Assembly (NCBI RefSeq): GCF_019317285.1
Contig: NZ_CP079218.1
Span: forward strand, 3,534,001-3,598,000
Source: Pedobacter sp. D749
GTDB taxonomy: Bacteria > Bacteroidota > Bacteroidia > Sphingobacteriales > Sphingobacteriaceae
Reading direction: 5' to 3'
DNA length: 64,000 bases
Shown: positions 25,031 to 33,163 of the stretch, piece after piece
How positions within the stretch are numbered: position 1 is the first letter of the stretch
Layout: every line of letters starts with the position of its first letter
Made by a program: the position numbers and the translations under genes
Notes under the pieces: generated by a model
What the model was told of the DNA's origin: nothing
The model's database searches: none
Seen by the model: the letters and a program-made list of their open reading frames with translations, nothing else

Positions 25031-26467
25031 TTAATGTCCGCCAGAAATTTTCTGGTCGAAGTTAATCCCTTGTGATCTTAATATCGATGCCACTTTCCAG
25101 GCATAAAATGCCAGGTAAGCAAAACAGATGATCCCTACGATATAACTGTGTTGAATACCTGTAAATTCTGATACTGCACCCTGTGCCCAGCTAATGATAC
25201 CACCGCCCATAATCATCATAATTAGGAAGCTACTTCCCTGACTGGTGTGCTTACCTAAACCACTTACAGCTAAAGTAAAAATACATGGCCATAAAGTGCT
25301 ACAGAATAAACCTACACTGGTAATTGCATAAACACTTACCATTCCTTTAGTAAACATTCCGATTAATAACGCAGTAATACCTATTGCCGAAAAGATGAGT
25401 AACATACGTGCCGGATTACCCTTACTTGCCATATCCGCAGCAATTAATACTAAGATAATTAAGCCATATATATAAAAAGGAGCCAGATCATGTTTCGCAA
25501 TAGCATTTACGGCTAAAAAGATACCAAATGCCAAATAAGGCGCAATAAACCTTAACACTTTTTGCGTGCTCACGTTATCGGTAAAAGCCTCAACAGCACC
25601 TGTCCAACGTCCAATCATCATACTTGCCCAATATAAAGAGATATAAGGGGCAATATCTTTAATGGCAAAACCAAGATCTTTTTCCATGTAAGCAGGCAAA
25701 TTACTTGCGGTTGATACCTCTACACCTACATAAACAAATATGGCAATCATGCCCAAAACCAATTGTGGATATTGCAAAGCTGATCCCTTAATCGATTTAG
25801 TATCATCTGCTGACGCTTCAACCAAAGCAGGTCTATCAGGTAAAGATGACATTTTTAAGAAAATTGCCACTGCAATAAAAGCTACTCCCAATATTAAATA
25901 AGGAATTTTAACGCTTTCTACGCTGATGTTCGTATTTGCATTTGCAGCAGAACCAAAAATGGCGAAACTTACAATCAGTGGTCCAATGGTTGTACCAAAG
26001 TTATTAATACCACCGGCAAGCGTTAAACGTTGCGAGCCTGTTTTAATTGGCCCTAATGCAATAGCTAACGGATTTGCAACAGTTTGCTGTAAGGAGAAAC
26101 CTAATGCTACAATAAATAAACCAGAAAGCATTAAAGGAAATGAATGCAGGTTTGCTGCAGGATAAAATAATAAGGTTCCAAGTGCAGAAATAACCAAACC
26201 TAGTGCCAGCGAATTTTTGTAGCCCAATTTGTTTACTATATCTTGCCCCATGATAACAGAAATACCATTATATATTAAGGCGCCCACGGTATAGGCAATG
26301 TAAAATGCCAGTGAAACCAATTGGCTTTCGGCCTGCGATAAATCAAAAGCCTTTTTAAATACCGGGATGAGAATGTCATTACTGGCGGCAACAAAGCCCC
26401 AAAAGAAGAATACAGTGACCAGTGGGATAAATTGCGCCCACTTGGTTTGTGTTTGTTCTGAATTCAT
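25031..26467 (-). CDS. Sugar MFS transporter, FucP/GluP family
   Basis: A 478-residue inner-membrane protein with 12 predicted helices. The start FIPLVTVFFFWGFVAASNDI matches the FucP/GluP signature (FFLWGF...N), and ALGFSLQQTVANPLAIALGP corresponds to the conserved helix-4/5 region with the Q-NP pattern. Family members are proton- or sodium-driven symporters for fucose, glucose, galactose or N-acetylglucosamine. The exact sugar cannot be read. A roughly 20-residue loop at the domain junction (SSLPDRPALVEASADDTKSI) is the usual central cytosolic loop. It ends in a histidine after GG (KISGGH). It is a single-gene unit. Confidence 0.88.
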   Translation of the reverse strand: MNSEQTQTKWAQFIPLVTVFFFWGFVAASNDILIPVFKKAFDLSQAESQLVSLAFYIAYTVGALIYNGISVIMGQDIVNKLGYKNSLALGLVISALGTLLFYPAANLHSFPLMLSGLFIVALGFSLQQTVANPLAIALGPIKTGSQRLTLAGGINNFGTTIGPLIVSFAIFGSAANANTNISVESVKIPYLILGVAFIAVAIFLKMSSLPDRPALVEASADDTKSIKGSALQYPQLVLGMIAIFVYVGVEVSTASNLPAYMEKDLGFAIKDIAPYISLYWASMMIGRWTGAVEAFTDNVSTQKVLRFIAPYLAFGIFLAVNAIAKHDLAPFYIYGLIILVLIAADMASKGNPARMLLIFSAIGITALLIGMFTKGMVSVYAITSVGLFCSTLWPCIFTLAVSGLGKHTSQGSSFLIMMIMGGGIISWAQGAVSEFTGIQHSYIVGIICFAYLAFYAWKVASILRSQGINFDQKISGGH

Positions 26468-26610
26468 ATTATAAATCTAGTTTTAATGGGGCTAAACATA
26501 AATAAAAAAAACTAATAACCAGTATTTTTTATGCAACCTATGCAACAAAAATAAATGTTAAATGTTTAGGTATAAAGTTGCATATTCGCATATTCTAAAC
26601 AACACAATGC

Positions 26611-27237
26611 ATGTTTGAAGCCATATTACTAGGTATAGGAGCAGGGATTATTTCGTCGTTTTTAACAGGGCCGGTTTTTTTTGCAATGATTAAAACCAGC
26701 ATAGAAAGGGGCTTCAAAGCTGGTTTCTCTTTAGCCGTTGGTGTAATTATTAGCGATGTGGTCTTAATCGGCCTGGTTCTTTTTGGTAGCCAGTTTGTTG
26801 ATTATAAAGCCGAATTTGACAAATACGTTGGCAGTATCGGGGGTATATTTTTACTTGCAGTTGGTATTTATTACCTGGTTTCTAAGATCACCGTAAATTA
26901 CGATAGCACCACACTACAAAAAGTGAGTAAAAGGGGTTATGTGCTCAAAGGTTTTTTAATGTGTATCCTCACGCCTTCCACCCTCATGTTCTGGATTATT
27001 GTGAGTGGTATTATTTCAGTTAAGCTCAACAACATGCTTAACGAAAAACTAGTATGCTTTTTTATTGCCATGGCTACCCAATTGGGCATAGATGGCGCAA
27101 AGAGCTTCTACTCTAGTAAACTCCGTTATAAAATCAAAGAAGATGCATTAAAAAAATTAAATAAAATTGCAGGCGTAGTCATTATCTTCTTTGCCTTCTG
27201 GCTGATCATTAAAACTTATCTGAAGTTTTACGCATAA
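26611..27237 (+). CDS. LysE-family translocator
   Basis: A 208-residue membrane protein with six helices. The start IGAGIISSFLTGPVFFAMIK TS matches the LysE/RhtB signature (G...GP) and SIERGFKAGFSLAVGVIISD V follows with the conserved GxxxGxxxxxG/D pattern. Family members export amino acids or related small molecules. No dedicated regulator is adjacent, so the substrate is unknown. It is transcribed divergently from the sugar transporter. A possible -7-like AAAGTTG lies about 40 bases upstream. It is followed by a 700-base repeat region. Confidence 0.85.
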   Translation: MFEAILLGIGAGIISSFLTGPVFFAMIKTSIERGFKAGFSLAVGVIISDVVLIGLVLFGSQFVDYKAEFDKYVGSIGGIFLLAVGIYYLVSKITVNYDSTTLQKVSKRGYVLKGFLMCILTPSTLMFWIIVSGIISVKLNNMLNEKLVCFFIAMATQLGIDGAKSFYSSKLRYKIKEDALKKLNKIAGVVIIFFAFWLIIKTYLKFYA

Positions 27238-27319
27238 TATATTGTATTCCAAGTTAAGGTCTGCTTAGGTGGTCAAATATTTTTAGAAAAGCAGGTGCAG
27301 TACAACTATTATTGTTAGT

Positions 27320-27407
27320 CCTGCCAATGCTGCAAGTCCTCAGCAAATGAAGAATTTGCCTCCGGGCTTTCCGGTAATGTCAGGTTTAGGTAGGGAAATG
27401 CAGTAGT
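27320..27407. repeat. 88-base direct repeat, copy A
   Basis: It begins CCTGCCAATGCTGCAAGTCC and contains the small hairpin GCAAAT GAAGA ATTTGC. It matches copy B at 27641-27728 at 85 of 88 positions. The flanks on the left are also similar but diverged, so the original unit was probably about 120 bases. Confidence 0.8.
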
Positions 27408-27427
27408 AAAAATCTAAATAGCGAAGT

Positions 27428-27512
27428 ATCGTCATCTCGACCGTAGTGGAGAGATCTTTTAATAAAGTCTAAAGATCTCTCCACTACGCGTTGCTTCTGT
27501 CGAGATGACGAT
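27428..27512. repeat. REP-like long inverted repeat
   Basis: The arms ATCGTCATCTCGAC and CGTAGTGGAGAGATCTT are repeated in inverse complement to the right, with a ten-base bulge (AGAAGCAACG in the complementary reading). The loop is about eight bases. A relative, GTCATTTCGACTGTAGCGCA, lies at 19888. Transcribed, it would form a very stable hairpin. Confidence 0.8.
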
Positions 27513-27640
27513 TTCCTCCCGCCGTGGTTCGTATCCTCACGAACCGCTAAAAGCATCAACCTTCACCTCTAACATCAGCGATTGTGCCTTATGGTTAAAA
27601 GTTTTGAAAAGCAGTTGTATTGCTACTATTAAGCGTCACT

Positions 27641-27728
27641 CCTGCCAATGCTGCAAGTCCTCAGCAAATGAAGAATTTGCCTCCGGGCTTTCCGCGAATG
27701 TCAGGTTTAGGTAGGGAAATGCAGTGGT
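27641..27728. repeat. 88-base direct repeat, copy B
   Basis: The same 88 bases as 27320-27407 with three differences. The two copies bracket the REP-like hairpin, a layout like a duplicated small mobile or palindromic element. Confidence 0.8.
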
Positions 27729-27872
27729 ATTAATAGAAATGAGAACCTTCTTTGTGCCTCCGTGCCTTAGTGGTAAAAAAAATACCCTTGGTTTATCACC
27801 ATGATCGGAGCCTAAAGGCTTTTCTTTCTCTGTGCAAACTCAGTGCACTCGGTGGTAAAATAATAATGAGCG

Positions 27873-27905
27873 CAAAAAAATAGCCCATATTACTATGAGC
27901 TATTT
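27873..27905 (-). terminator. Terminator of the PurF-like gene
   Basis: On the minus strand AAATAGCTCATA and TATGGGCTATTT form a stem around GTAA, followed by a T run. It lies 33 bases beyond the stop at 27938. Confidence 0.85.
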
Positions 27906-27937
27906 GTTATTCTTGTCCCCTTTAGGAGATTTAGGGG

Positions 27938-29839
27938 CTAGTATGCCCTTTGATTATTTCCTTCTTTCCAGTTCACAAAAGCTTTATTAACCACTTTATT
28001 ACCACCTGGTGTAGGGTAATTTCCTGAGAAATACCAATCACCTTTGTTTTTCGGACAAGCCTCATGCAGGTTCTCTAAACTTTGGTAAATTACTTCAACC
28101 TCAGCAACAGTACCTTTTGGGGTAATAATCTGTGCAATTTTAGCTGAGATTTCTTCAGGAGTAAAGGGTTTATAAATTTCCTTAACGTGGTTTACAATTT
28201 CCTCCTTAGGTAAAAGTAACGAAGCTTTACACTTGGTGTAAACATCTTCAATCACCTGCCACATCCCACGCTCGGTTAGCAACTGGATTGCAGCATCGAA
28301 AGCCACAAACTGCCCCATTCTGCTCATATCGATACCATAACAATCAGGGTAACGGATCTGAGGTGCAGAAGAAACAATAATGATTTTCTTAGGGTGTAAA
28401 CGGTCCACAATTTTAATGATACTCTGCTTTAAAGTAGTACCACGAACGATCGAATCATCCAATGCGACTAAAGTATCCTGGTGGTTGTTGATAATACCAT
28501 AGGTAGTATCGTAAACGTGTGCCACCATTTCGCTCCGGTCTGCGTCCTGGGTAATGAAAGTTCTTAATTTTACATCCTTAACGGCCAGTTTTTCTACACG
28601 TGGCGCTAAAGACAACAGGTCTTCAAGCTGCTGATCTGTAAGTGTTTCTTTTTTATGTAACAGGATATCTTTCTGGTGCCTGCGTACATATTGCTGTACA
28701 CCATCAACCATTCCGAAAAACGCCACTTCTGCCGTATTTGGAATAAATGAGAATACTGTATTTTTTAAATCGTAGTTAACGGCCTGAAGGATTTTATCGC
28801 TTAGTAAACGACCTAACTGTTTACGCTCACGGTAAATTTCAACATCACTTCCTTTTGAGAAATAGATACGCTCGAAAGAGCAGGATAACCTTTCAGTAGG
28901 CTCACGGAATTGCTCCATGCTTACCTCACCGTTTTTCTTAATGATTAAAGCATGACCCGGATCGATCTCTTTAACATCTTTAAACTGGATATTGAATGCA
29001 GTTTGTAAAGCTGGTCTTTCCGAAGCCGCTACCACAATCTCATCGTCATAATAATAATATGCCGGACGGATACCTGCAGGGTCGCGCATAATGAACGAAT
29101 CGCCATTACCCACCATACCACAGATAGAATAACCTCCATCCCATGTTTTGGCTGAGCGGCGAAGAATATTCGCGATATCTAAATTATCAGATATTTTGTG
29201 TGTAATTGCAACGTTATCATGCCCTTCTTTTTTATACTGATCGAAAAGCTCCTGATTTTCATCATCTAAAAAGTGACCGATTTTTTCTAATACCGTTACG
29301 GTATCTGCTTTTTCTTTTGGATGCTGACCTAACTCGTACAATTGCTCCAATAACTCATCAACATTCGTCATGTTGAAGTTACCTGCAATGACCAGGTTAC
29401 GTGTCATCCAGTTGTTTTGCCTTAAAAAAGGGTGGCAATTTTCGATGCTGTTTTTACCATGCGTACCATAACGCAAATGGCCCATTAACACCTCGCCAAT
29501 AAAGCTTACGTTGTTTTTGAGCCATTCTGTATCCTGCATTAATTCAGGGGTGTTTTCCTGGATATCGACAAATTTGTTCTGTACATATTCGAAGATATCT
29601 GCTACCGCATTAGATGCCATGCTCCGGTATCGGCTAATGTACCTACTGCCCGGTTTCATATCCAGCTTAATGGTGGCAATACCTGCGCCATCCTGGCCCC
29701 GGTTATGCTGTTTCTCCATTAAAAGGTATAATTTGTTAAGGCCGTAAAGTGCTGTACCGTACTTTTGCTGGTAGTAAGAAAGTGGTTTTAACAGGCGAAT
29801 AAAAGCGATTCCGCATTCGTGTTTTATCTGATCACTCAT
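27938..29839 (-). CDS. PurF-like glutamine amidotransferase / phosphoribosyltransferase, long form
   Basis: A 633-residue protein starting MSDQIKHECGIAFIRLLKPL. Cys9 followed by GIAF is the expected N-terminal nucleophile of an Ntn-type amidotransferase after removal of an eight-residue leader. The GHLRYGTHGKNSIENCHPF block is the glutaminase site, and VALDDSIVRGTTLKQSIIKI is the PRPP-binding loop of the C-terminal domain. Classic PurF is about 470-510 residues; this protein has extra helical segments around 65-110 (DIFEYVQNKFVDIQENTPEL) and in the middle, plus a C-terminal extension of about 80. It may be the purine-pathway enzyme or a divergent paralogue. The start at 29839 follows a TAACTTTG box; the longer frame to 29860 crosses it. 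Confidence 0.8.
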   Translation of the reverse strand: MSDQIKHECGIAFIRLLKPLSYYQQKYGTALYGLNKLYLLMEKQHNRGQDGAGIATIKLDMKPGSRYISRYRSMASNAVADIFEYVQNKFVDIQENTPELMQDTEWLKNNVSFIGEVLMGHLRYGTHGKNSIENCHPFLRQNNWMTRNLVIAGNFNMTNVDELLEQLYELGQHPKEKADTVTVLEKIGHFLDDENQELFDQYKKEGHDNVAITHKISDNLDIANILRRSAKTWDGGYSICGMVGNGDSFIMRDPAGIRPAYYYYDDEIVVAASERPALQTAFNIQFKDVKEIDPGHALIIKKNGEVSMEQFREPTERLSCSFERIYFSKGSDVEIYRERKQLGRLLSDKILQAVNYDLKNTVFSFIPNTAEVAFFGMVDGVQQYVRRHQKDILLHKKETLTDQQLEDLLSLAPRVEKLAVKDVKLRTFITQDADRSEMVAHVYDTTYGIINNHQDTLVALDDSIVRGTTLKQSIIKIVDRLHPKKIIIVSSAPQIRYPDCYGIDMSRMGQFVAFDAAIQLLTERGMWQVIEDVYTKCKASLLLPKEEIVNHVKEIYKPFTPEEISAKIAQIITPKGTVAEVEVIYQSLENLHEACPKNKGDWYFSGNYPTPGGNKVVNKAFVNWKEGNNQRAY

Positions 29840-29857
29840 TGTGTGGGTTTGAAGCCG

Positions 29858-29865
29858 CAAAGTTA
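29858..29865 (-). promoter_or_regulatory. -7 box of the PurF-like gene
   Basis: TAACTTTG on the minus strand fits TAnnTTTG and lies 18 bases before the ATG at 29839. It overlaps the first codons of the longer frame, which supports the shorter protein. Confidence 0.65.
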
Positions 29866-30535
29866 TCCTTTTAAACCATTACAACCTAAACAAAAATGTT
29901 TTCTTTTGTCACAACGGGGTTAATTTGGAATCATACAACTTAACGTTATTTAGCAGTATTAAAATAATTTAAAACAACAAGTTATTAAAAGAGTTAAAAT
30001 TAAGTATTGCAGAAAAAGATGCAGTTGTTGCCTTTTTAGAAGTATTATCCTATCCTACAGTGATACCAGGGTAGCGCAATTGCCACAGCAATTTAGATTG
30101 GAATATTGGGTTGGGAGTTTGGAATTTATGGACAAAAATTTGTTTACCCTTTCTTTACCAGTTGTTTACCCTTTCTGTACACCAAGTTAACCCCAGGGTT
30201 ACCCCTTGGTTACCTATTCTTTACCTTTTGGTTACCTAAAAGGTAAAGCCAGGGTCTGCTTTAGGTCTTTATTTGGTAAGCCAGAGCCGATGCTGCCCGC
30301 CAGCAGCTACGAAGCACACCCGTTCAAGGATGGTCTTAAAAACATATTCTTGCCTGTTTCCAAAGCGCATAGGGCTGCCAAAGAATATCCTCAATCCGTT
30401 AATATTTCTCTTAGTGAACAGTGCTGACCAGACATAGGTTACCATTTAACAATTTGTATTTGACAGTTAACCGATTCCAGCTGGCGATTGGACGTCAACA
30501 ATCAAACAATCTGGCAATTCAACAATCCATATCCA
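29866..30535. other. Gene-free region with a KTTACC motif array
   Basis: This lies between two minus-strand genes. No frame has coding character. It includes a cluster of TTTACC/GGTTACC motifs (30141-30248) and, at 30425-30535, short CAATC-rich repeats (CAACAATCAAACAATCTGGC) that continue to the murI stop. No tRNA-like fold or RNA gene was recognised. Confidence 0.45.
30141..30248. repeat. Cluster of GTTTACC / GGTTACC heptamers
   Basis: Within about 108 bases, variants of [G/C][T/G]TTACC occur about eight times (TGTTTACCC, TCTTTACC, TTGTTTACCC, GGGTTACCCC, TTGGTTACC twice, TTCTTTACC), with irregular spacing of 10-20 bases and an inverted GGTAAAG at the end. It is not a CRISPR: there are no uniform repeats or spacers. 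Confidence 0.55.
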
Positions 30536-31351
30536 TCACATCTTATTTGATTTCAGCGCTTCTCCAAAAAAAACAGAGGCGTGTTCATCAAAAGCTGCAG
30601 GATCACCACTGGTATAGAAATCTCTTTCGCCCTGTTTAGCTAGTTTTTCTTCGATTTCAGGATGTCGCTTTAAGTAATCAACTAAACTACTAGCTACAAT
30701 CTCACCCTGCGTTAAAACGCTTATATGATCCGGAAATACTTTCTTCAGTTTAGGCATTAATAAAGGATAGTGTGTACAAGCCAATAACACACAATCAATA
30801 GCTGCCGATTGGCTAAATAACTGACCGCAATATTCATTGATAAAAAAATCTGCTCCCGACTCAAGGTGTTCGTTGTTTTCGATCAGCGGAACCCACATTG
30901 GACAGCTTTGCTGGTAAACCTTAATCTCAGGAAAAAATTTATTGATCTCCAAAAGATAAGATTGAGAATTGACCGTTCCCCTGGTTCCCATTACCCCAAC
31001 TTGTTTCGTGGTCGTATATCCATCAATAACCTCTGCCGTAGGCCTGATTACGCCCAATACCCTTCTATCTGGATACTTAGCAGGAAGATCGATCTGCTGG
31101 ATGGTTCTGAGCGCTTTTGCCGATGCCGTATTACAAGCCAGGATAACCAAATGGCATCCTTTAGCAAAAAGCCATTCTACGCATTCTAAGGTATATTTAT
31201 AAATGGTCTCGAAAGAATGATCGCCATAGGGCGAACGGGCATTATCACCCAAATAGATGTAATTATAATCGGGCAATTTATCGGCAATAGAACGAAAAAC
31301 TGTTAAGCCACCGTAACCTGAATCGAAAATACCTATTGGCGAAGCCTGCAT
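30536..31351 (-). CDS. murI: Glutamate racemase
   Basis: A 271-residue enzyme making D-glutamate for peptidoglycan. The start IGIFDSGYGGLTVFRSI carries the conserved Asp-Ser-Gly-Gly motif. Catalytic Cys73 is in VILACNTASAKAL and the second catalytic Cys is near 187 in VLLACTHYPLLMPK. GTRGTVNSQSY in the middle is also typical. Length is normal. It is a single-gene unit with repeat-rich spacers on both sides; no promoter box is certain, though TAACTTTA lies about 40 bases upstream of the ATG on the minus strand. Confidence 0.95.
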   Translation of the reverse strand: MQASPIGIFDSGYGGLTVFRSIADKLPDYNYIYLGDNARSPYGDHSFETIYKYTLECVEWLFAKGCHLVILACNTASAKALRTIQQIDLPAKYPDRRVLGVIRPTAEVIDGYTTTKQVGVMGTRGTVNSQSYLLEINKFFPEIKVYQQSCPMWVPLIENNEHLESGADFFINEYCGQLFSQSAAIDCVLLACTHYPLLMPKLKKVFPDHISVLTQGEIVASSLVDYLKRHPEIEEKLAKQGERDFYTSGDPAAFDEHASVFFGEALKSNKM

Positions 31352-31890
31352 TGTGTTGGAAGTTGAAATATTAGAAAGTTGTAAAGTTAGTTGAAAATTG
31401 GAATGTTAGTGTTATTAGTGGCGTATAACTGATTTTTTTGACATATGCTAGGGTCTTGCCTCGGCTCGCCGCCGCCGAAGGGCTCTTTCTTTTTGGCATC
31501 AAAAAGAAACAAAAAATGCCGGCTGAAAATTTATTCATTTGTTGTTTATAAATTCAGTTGCATTCATGAGGGCTTCGCCGTTTTCTTTTGAAGCCAGTTG
31601 TGCGGCCAGAGCAGTGCAGCCCGAAAAATTTGTTAGGCCGGATTTAAGTAGAACGGGGATACCGTGCTATGGCCTAGCTGGATGGAAATGCGAAAGTAGT
31701 TAAATGATGTGGTGGCTTGTTTCGGGATCTTACTTAAGTGAACATCAAGGATGCTGAAATGAATCCGATAGTTATTGGATCAGCATGACGAAAATCCTAA
31801 AAACAAAAAAGCGGAACTAAGTTAAACTTAATTCCGCCTTATATCTTGAACTGGTAGGGAGACTCTCGACTCCGAACTCACGACTCATGA
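31352..31890. other. Gene-free region with dispersed-repeat text and a terminator
   Basis: No ORF is supported. A short inverted repeat TCTTTTTGGCATCAAAAAGA at 31487-31506 stands in text (GCTCGCCGCCGCCGAAGGGC) that is GC-richer than its surroundings and looks like an intergenic relic. The left end is AT-rich and may hold the murI promoter. The terminator of the skp operon closes the right end. Confidence 0.5.
31801..31838 (-). terminator. Terminator of the bamA-skp gene run
   Basis: On the minus strand GCGGAATTAAG / CTTAGTTCCGC (one mismatch) with loop TTTAA is followed by TTTTTTGTTT. It lies about 50 bases beyond the last skp stop. Confidence 0.88.
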
Positions 31891-32469
31891 CTATTTTTTA
31901 GGTGCCGCTGGTTTTGCTGCAGTTGCAGTGATTCCTAATTTAGTTTTTACTGAAGCTGTAATATCATCACCACCTTCCCAGAAAACTAAATTGTTACCAC
32001 CTTGTCCGTTTGCGATATCGAAAACGTAAGCTAACCCTTTTTCTTTAGCTACAGCAGAAATTGCAGTTGCAACTTTAGCCTGGATAGGTTGGAATAATTC
32101 ACCTTGTTTAGTACCTATATCTTGTGAAGCTTTAGTACGCGCATCAGTAATGCGTTTTTCTAAATCCTGTAATTCCTGACCTGCAGCTTGTAATTCTTTA
32201 CCTACTGATTCTTTGTTAGCTTCACTTAAAGTTTTTTGTTTAGCTTCTGCAGCAGACATTTTGCTTTGATATTCTTTGATCATTGCATCGATATCGGCTT
32301 GCTTTTGTTTACCTAAGGTTTCTAAAGTAGTTTGAGCTGCTTTAGCTTCAGGTAAATTTGCAAAAACCTCCTCTGAATTAATGTGACCCAATTTTTGTTG
32401 TGCACTTGCCATATTCGCTGTAAACAATAACCCTGCTGCTACAAAGAATACGTTAATTAACTTTCTCAT
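31891..32469 (-). CDS. OmpH/Skp-family periplasmic chaperone, copy 2
   Basis: A 192-residue secreted protein. The signal peptide MRKLINVFFVAAGLLFTANM ASA ends near residue 23. The start of the mature protein, QQKLGHINSEEVFANLPEAK, is the Skp signature. A long helical coiled-coil arm (about 50-135, Lys/Gln/Ala-rich) follows, then a beta strand block LAYVFDIANGQGGNNLVFWE and a Lys/Ala/Pro tail. Skp trimers hold unfolded outer-membrane proteins in the periplasm. It is the last gene of the run, directly before a terminator, and 64 bases from its paralogue. Confidence 0.9.
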   Translation of the reverse strand: MRKLINVFFVAAGLLFTANMASAQQKLGHINSEEVFANLPEAKAAQTTLETLGKQKQADIDAMIKEYQSKMSAAEAKQKTLSEANKESVGKELQAAGQELQDLEKRITDARTKASQDIGTKQGELFQPIQAKVATAISAVAKEKGLAYVFDIANGQGGNNLVFWEGGDDITASVKTKLGITATAAKPAAPKK

Positions 32470-32533
32470 CGTTTTATTTTACTTTTTTATTTTTTTTCTA
32501 ATTGTTTTCCTTCAAAAATCAGGGGCGAATATA

Positions 32534-33064
32534 CTAATTATTTACAGTCCCTGGTTTATAACCTAACTTTACAATTACATCATTACTAACGTCGTAACTG
32601 CTACTTGCATAAATCATCATTGTTGCTTCACTGCTCTTGTCGAAAATGAAGTCTAAATATTTGGATTTTGCAATCTGTTTAATAGCCTCGGCTACTTTAT
32701 CCTGAATAGGCTTAATTAATTTTACCCTGCTTTGAAAAAGATCTCCATCGGGCCCAAACTTAGAACGTTGAAATTCTTTAGCCTGTTTTTCTTTTTCTAT
32801 GATTTCGTTTTCACGTCTTTTGCGCATATCATCAGTTAACAAAACCTGATCTGCCTGATAAGCCTTGTACATCCTGTCAATTTCAGAAAAATTCTGATCA
32901 ACCTGTTGTTGCCATTGTTTAGATGCTACATCTAACTGACTGAGTGCCGATTTATATTCTGGTAAATGTTTCAAAATATACTCCGTGTCTACGTAAGCAA
33001 ACTTCTGTGCAAAAGCACCAAAAGAAGTGCAAAGCAGGAATGCGATAAAAAGATACTTCTTCAT
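32534..33064 (-). CDS. OmpH/Skp-family periplasmic chaperone, copy 1
   Basis: A 176-residue secreted protein with signal peptide MKKYLFIAFLLCTSFGAFAQ. The mature N-terminus KFAYVDTEYILKHLPEYKSA matches Skp, then a charged helical arm (about 45-125) and the closing strands YLDFIFDKSSEATMMIYASS. It differs clearly from copy 2, so the duplication is old; paired skp genes behind bamA are usual in Bacteroidota. It should act with BamA, encoded 100 bases upstream, in outer-membrane protein delivery. Confidence 0.9.
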   Translation of the reverse strand: MKKYLFIAFLLCTSFGAFAQKFAYVDTEYILKHLPEYKSALSQLDVASKQWQQQVDQNFSEIDRMYKAYQADQVLLTDDMRKRRENEIIEKEKQAKEFQRSKFGPDGDLFQSRVKLIKPIQDKVAEAIKQIAKSKYLDFIFDKSSEATMMIYASSSYDVSNDVIVKLGYKPGTVNN

Positions 33065-33163
33065 TTGTGTGTGTGTTAATGATATAATAATAACCTAAGC
33101 TTTCTTTAAACTCCCATTGCAATGATTTATTGCATAATTAGTTAAATTTTTACGCTTTATCAA

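Larger units (their letters stand above)
27238..27937. other. Repeat-rich gene-free region
   Basis: About 700 bases with no credible gene. It contains an 88-base direct repeat in two copies, a large REP-like hairpin between them, text of the type CTTTGTGCCTCCGTGCCTTA (27752-27775) and CTCTGTGCAAACTCAGTGCA (27828-27850) that occurs as dispersed filler in Bacteroidota genomes, and the terminator of the PurF-like gene at the right end. Each element is listed separately. Confidence 0.6.

Noticed and set aside
27505..27714. Open frame of 69 codons on the plus strand
   Set aside because: It runs through the REP-like hairpin arm and copy B of the direct repeat; the frame is not preserved in copy A, so it is not coding.
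30141..30248. CRISPR-like array
   Set aside because: The motifs are only seven bases long, irregularly spaced and variable; there are no constant repeats with spacers and no cas genes.
30206..30427. Open frame of 73 codons between murI and the PurF-like gene
   Set aside because: It begins inside the KTTACC motif cluster and shows no signal, domain or promoter; it is likely chance.
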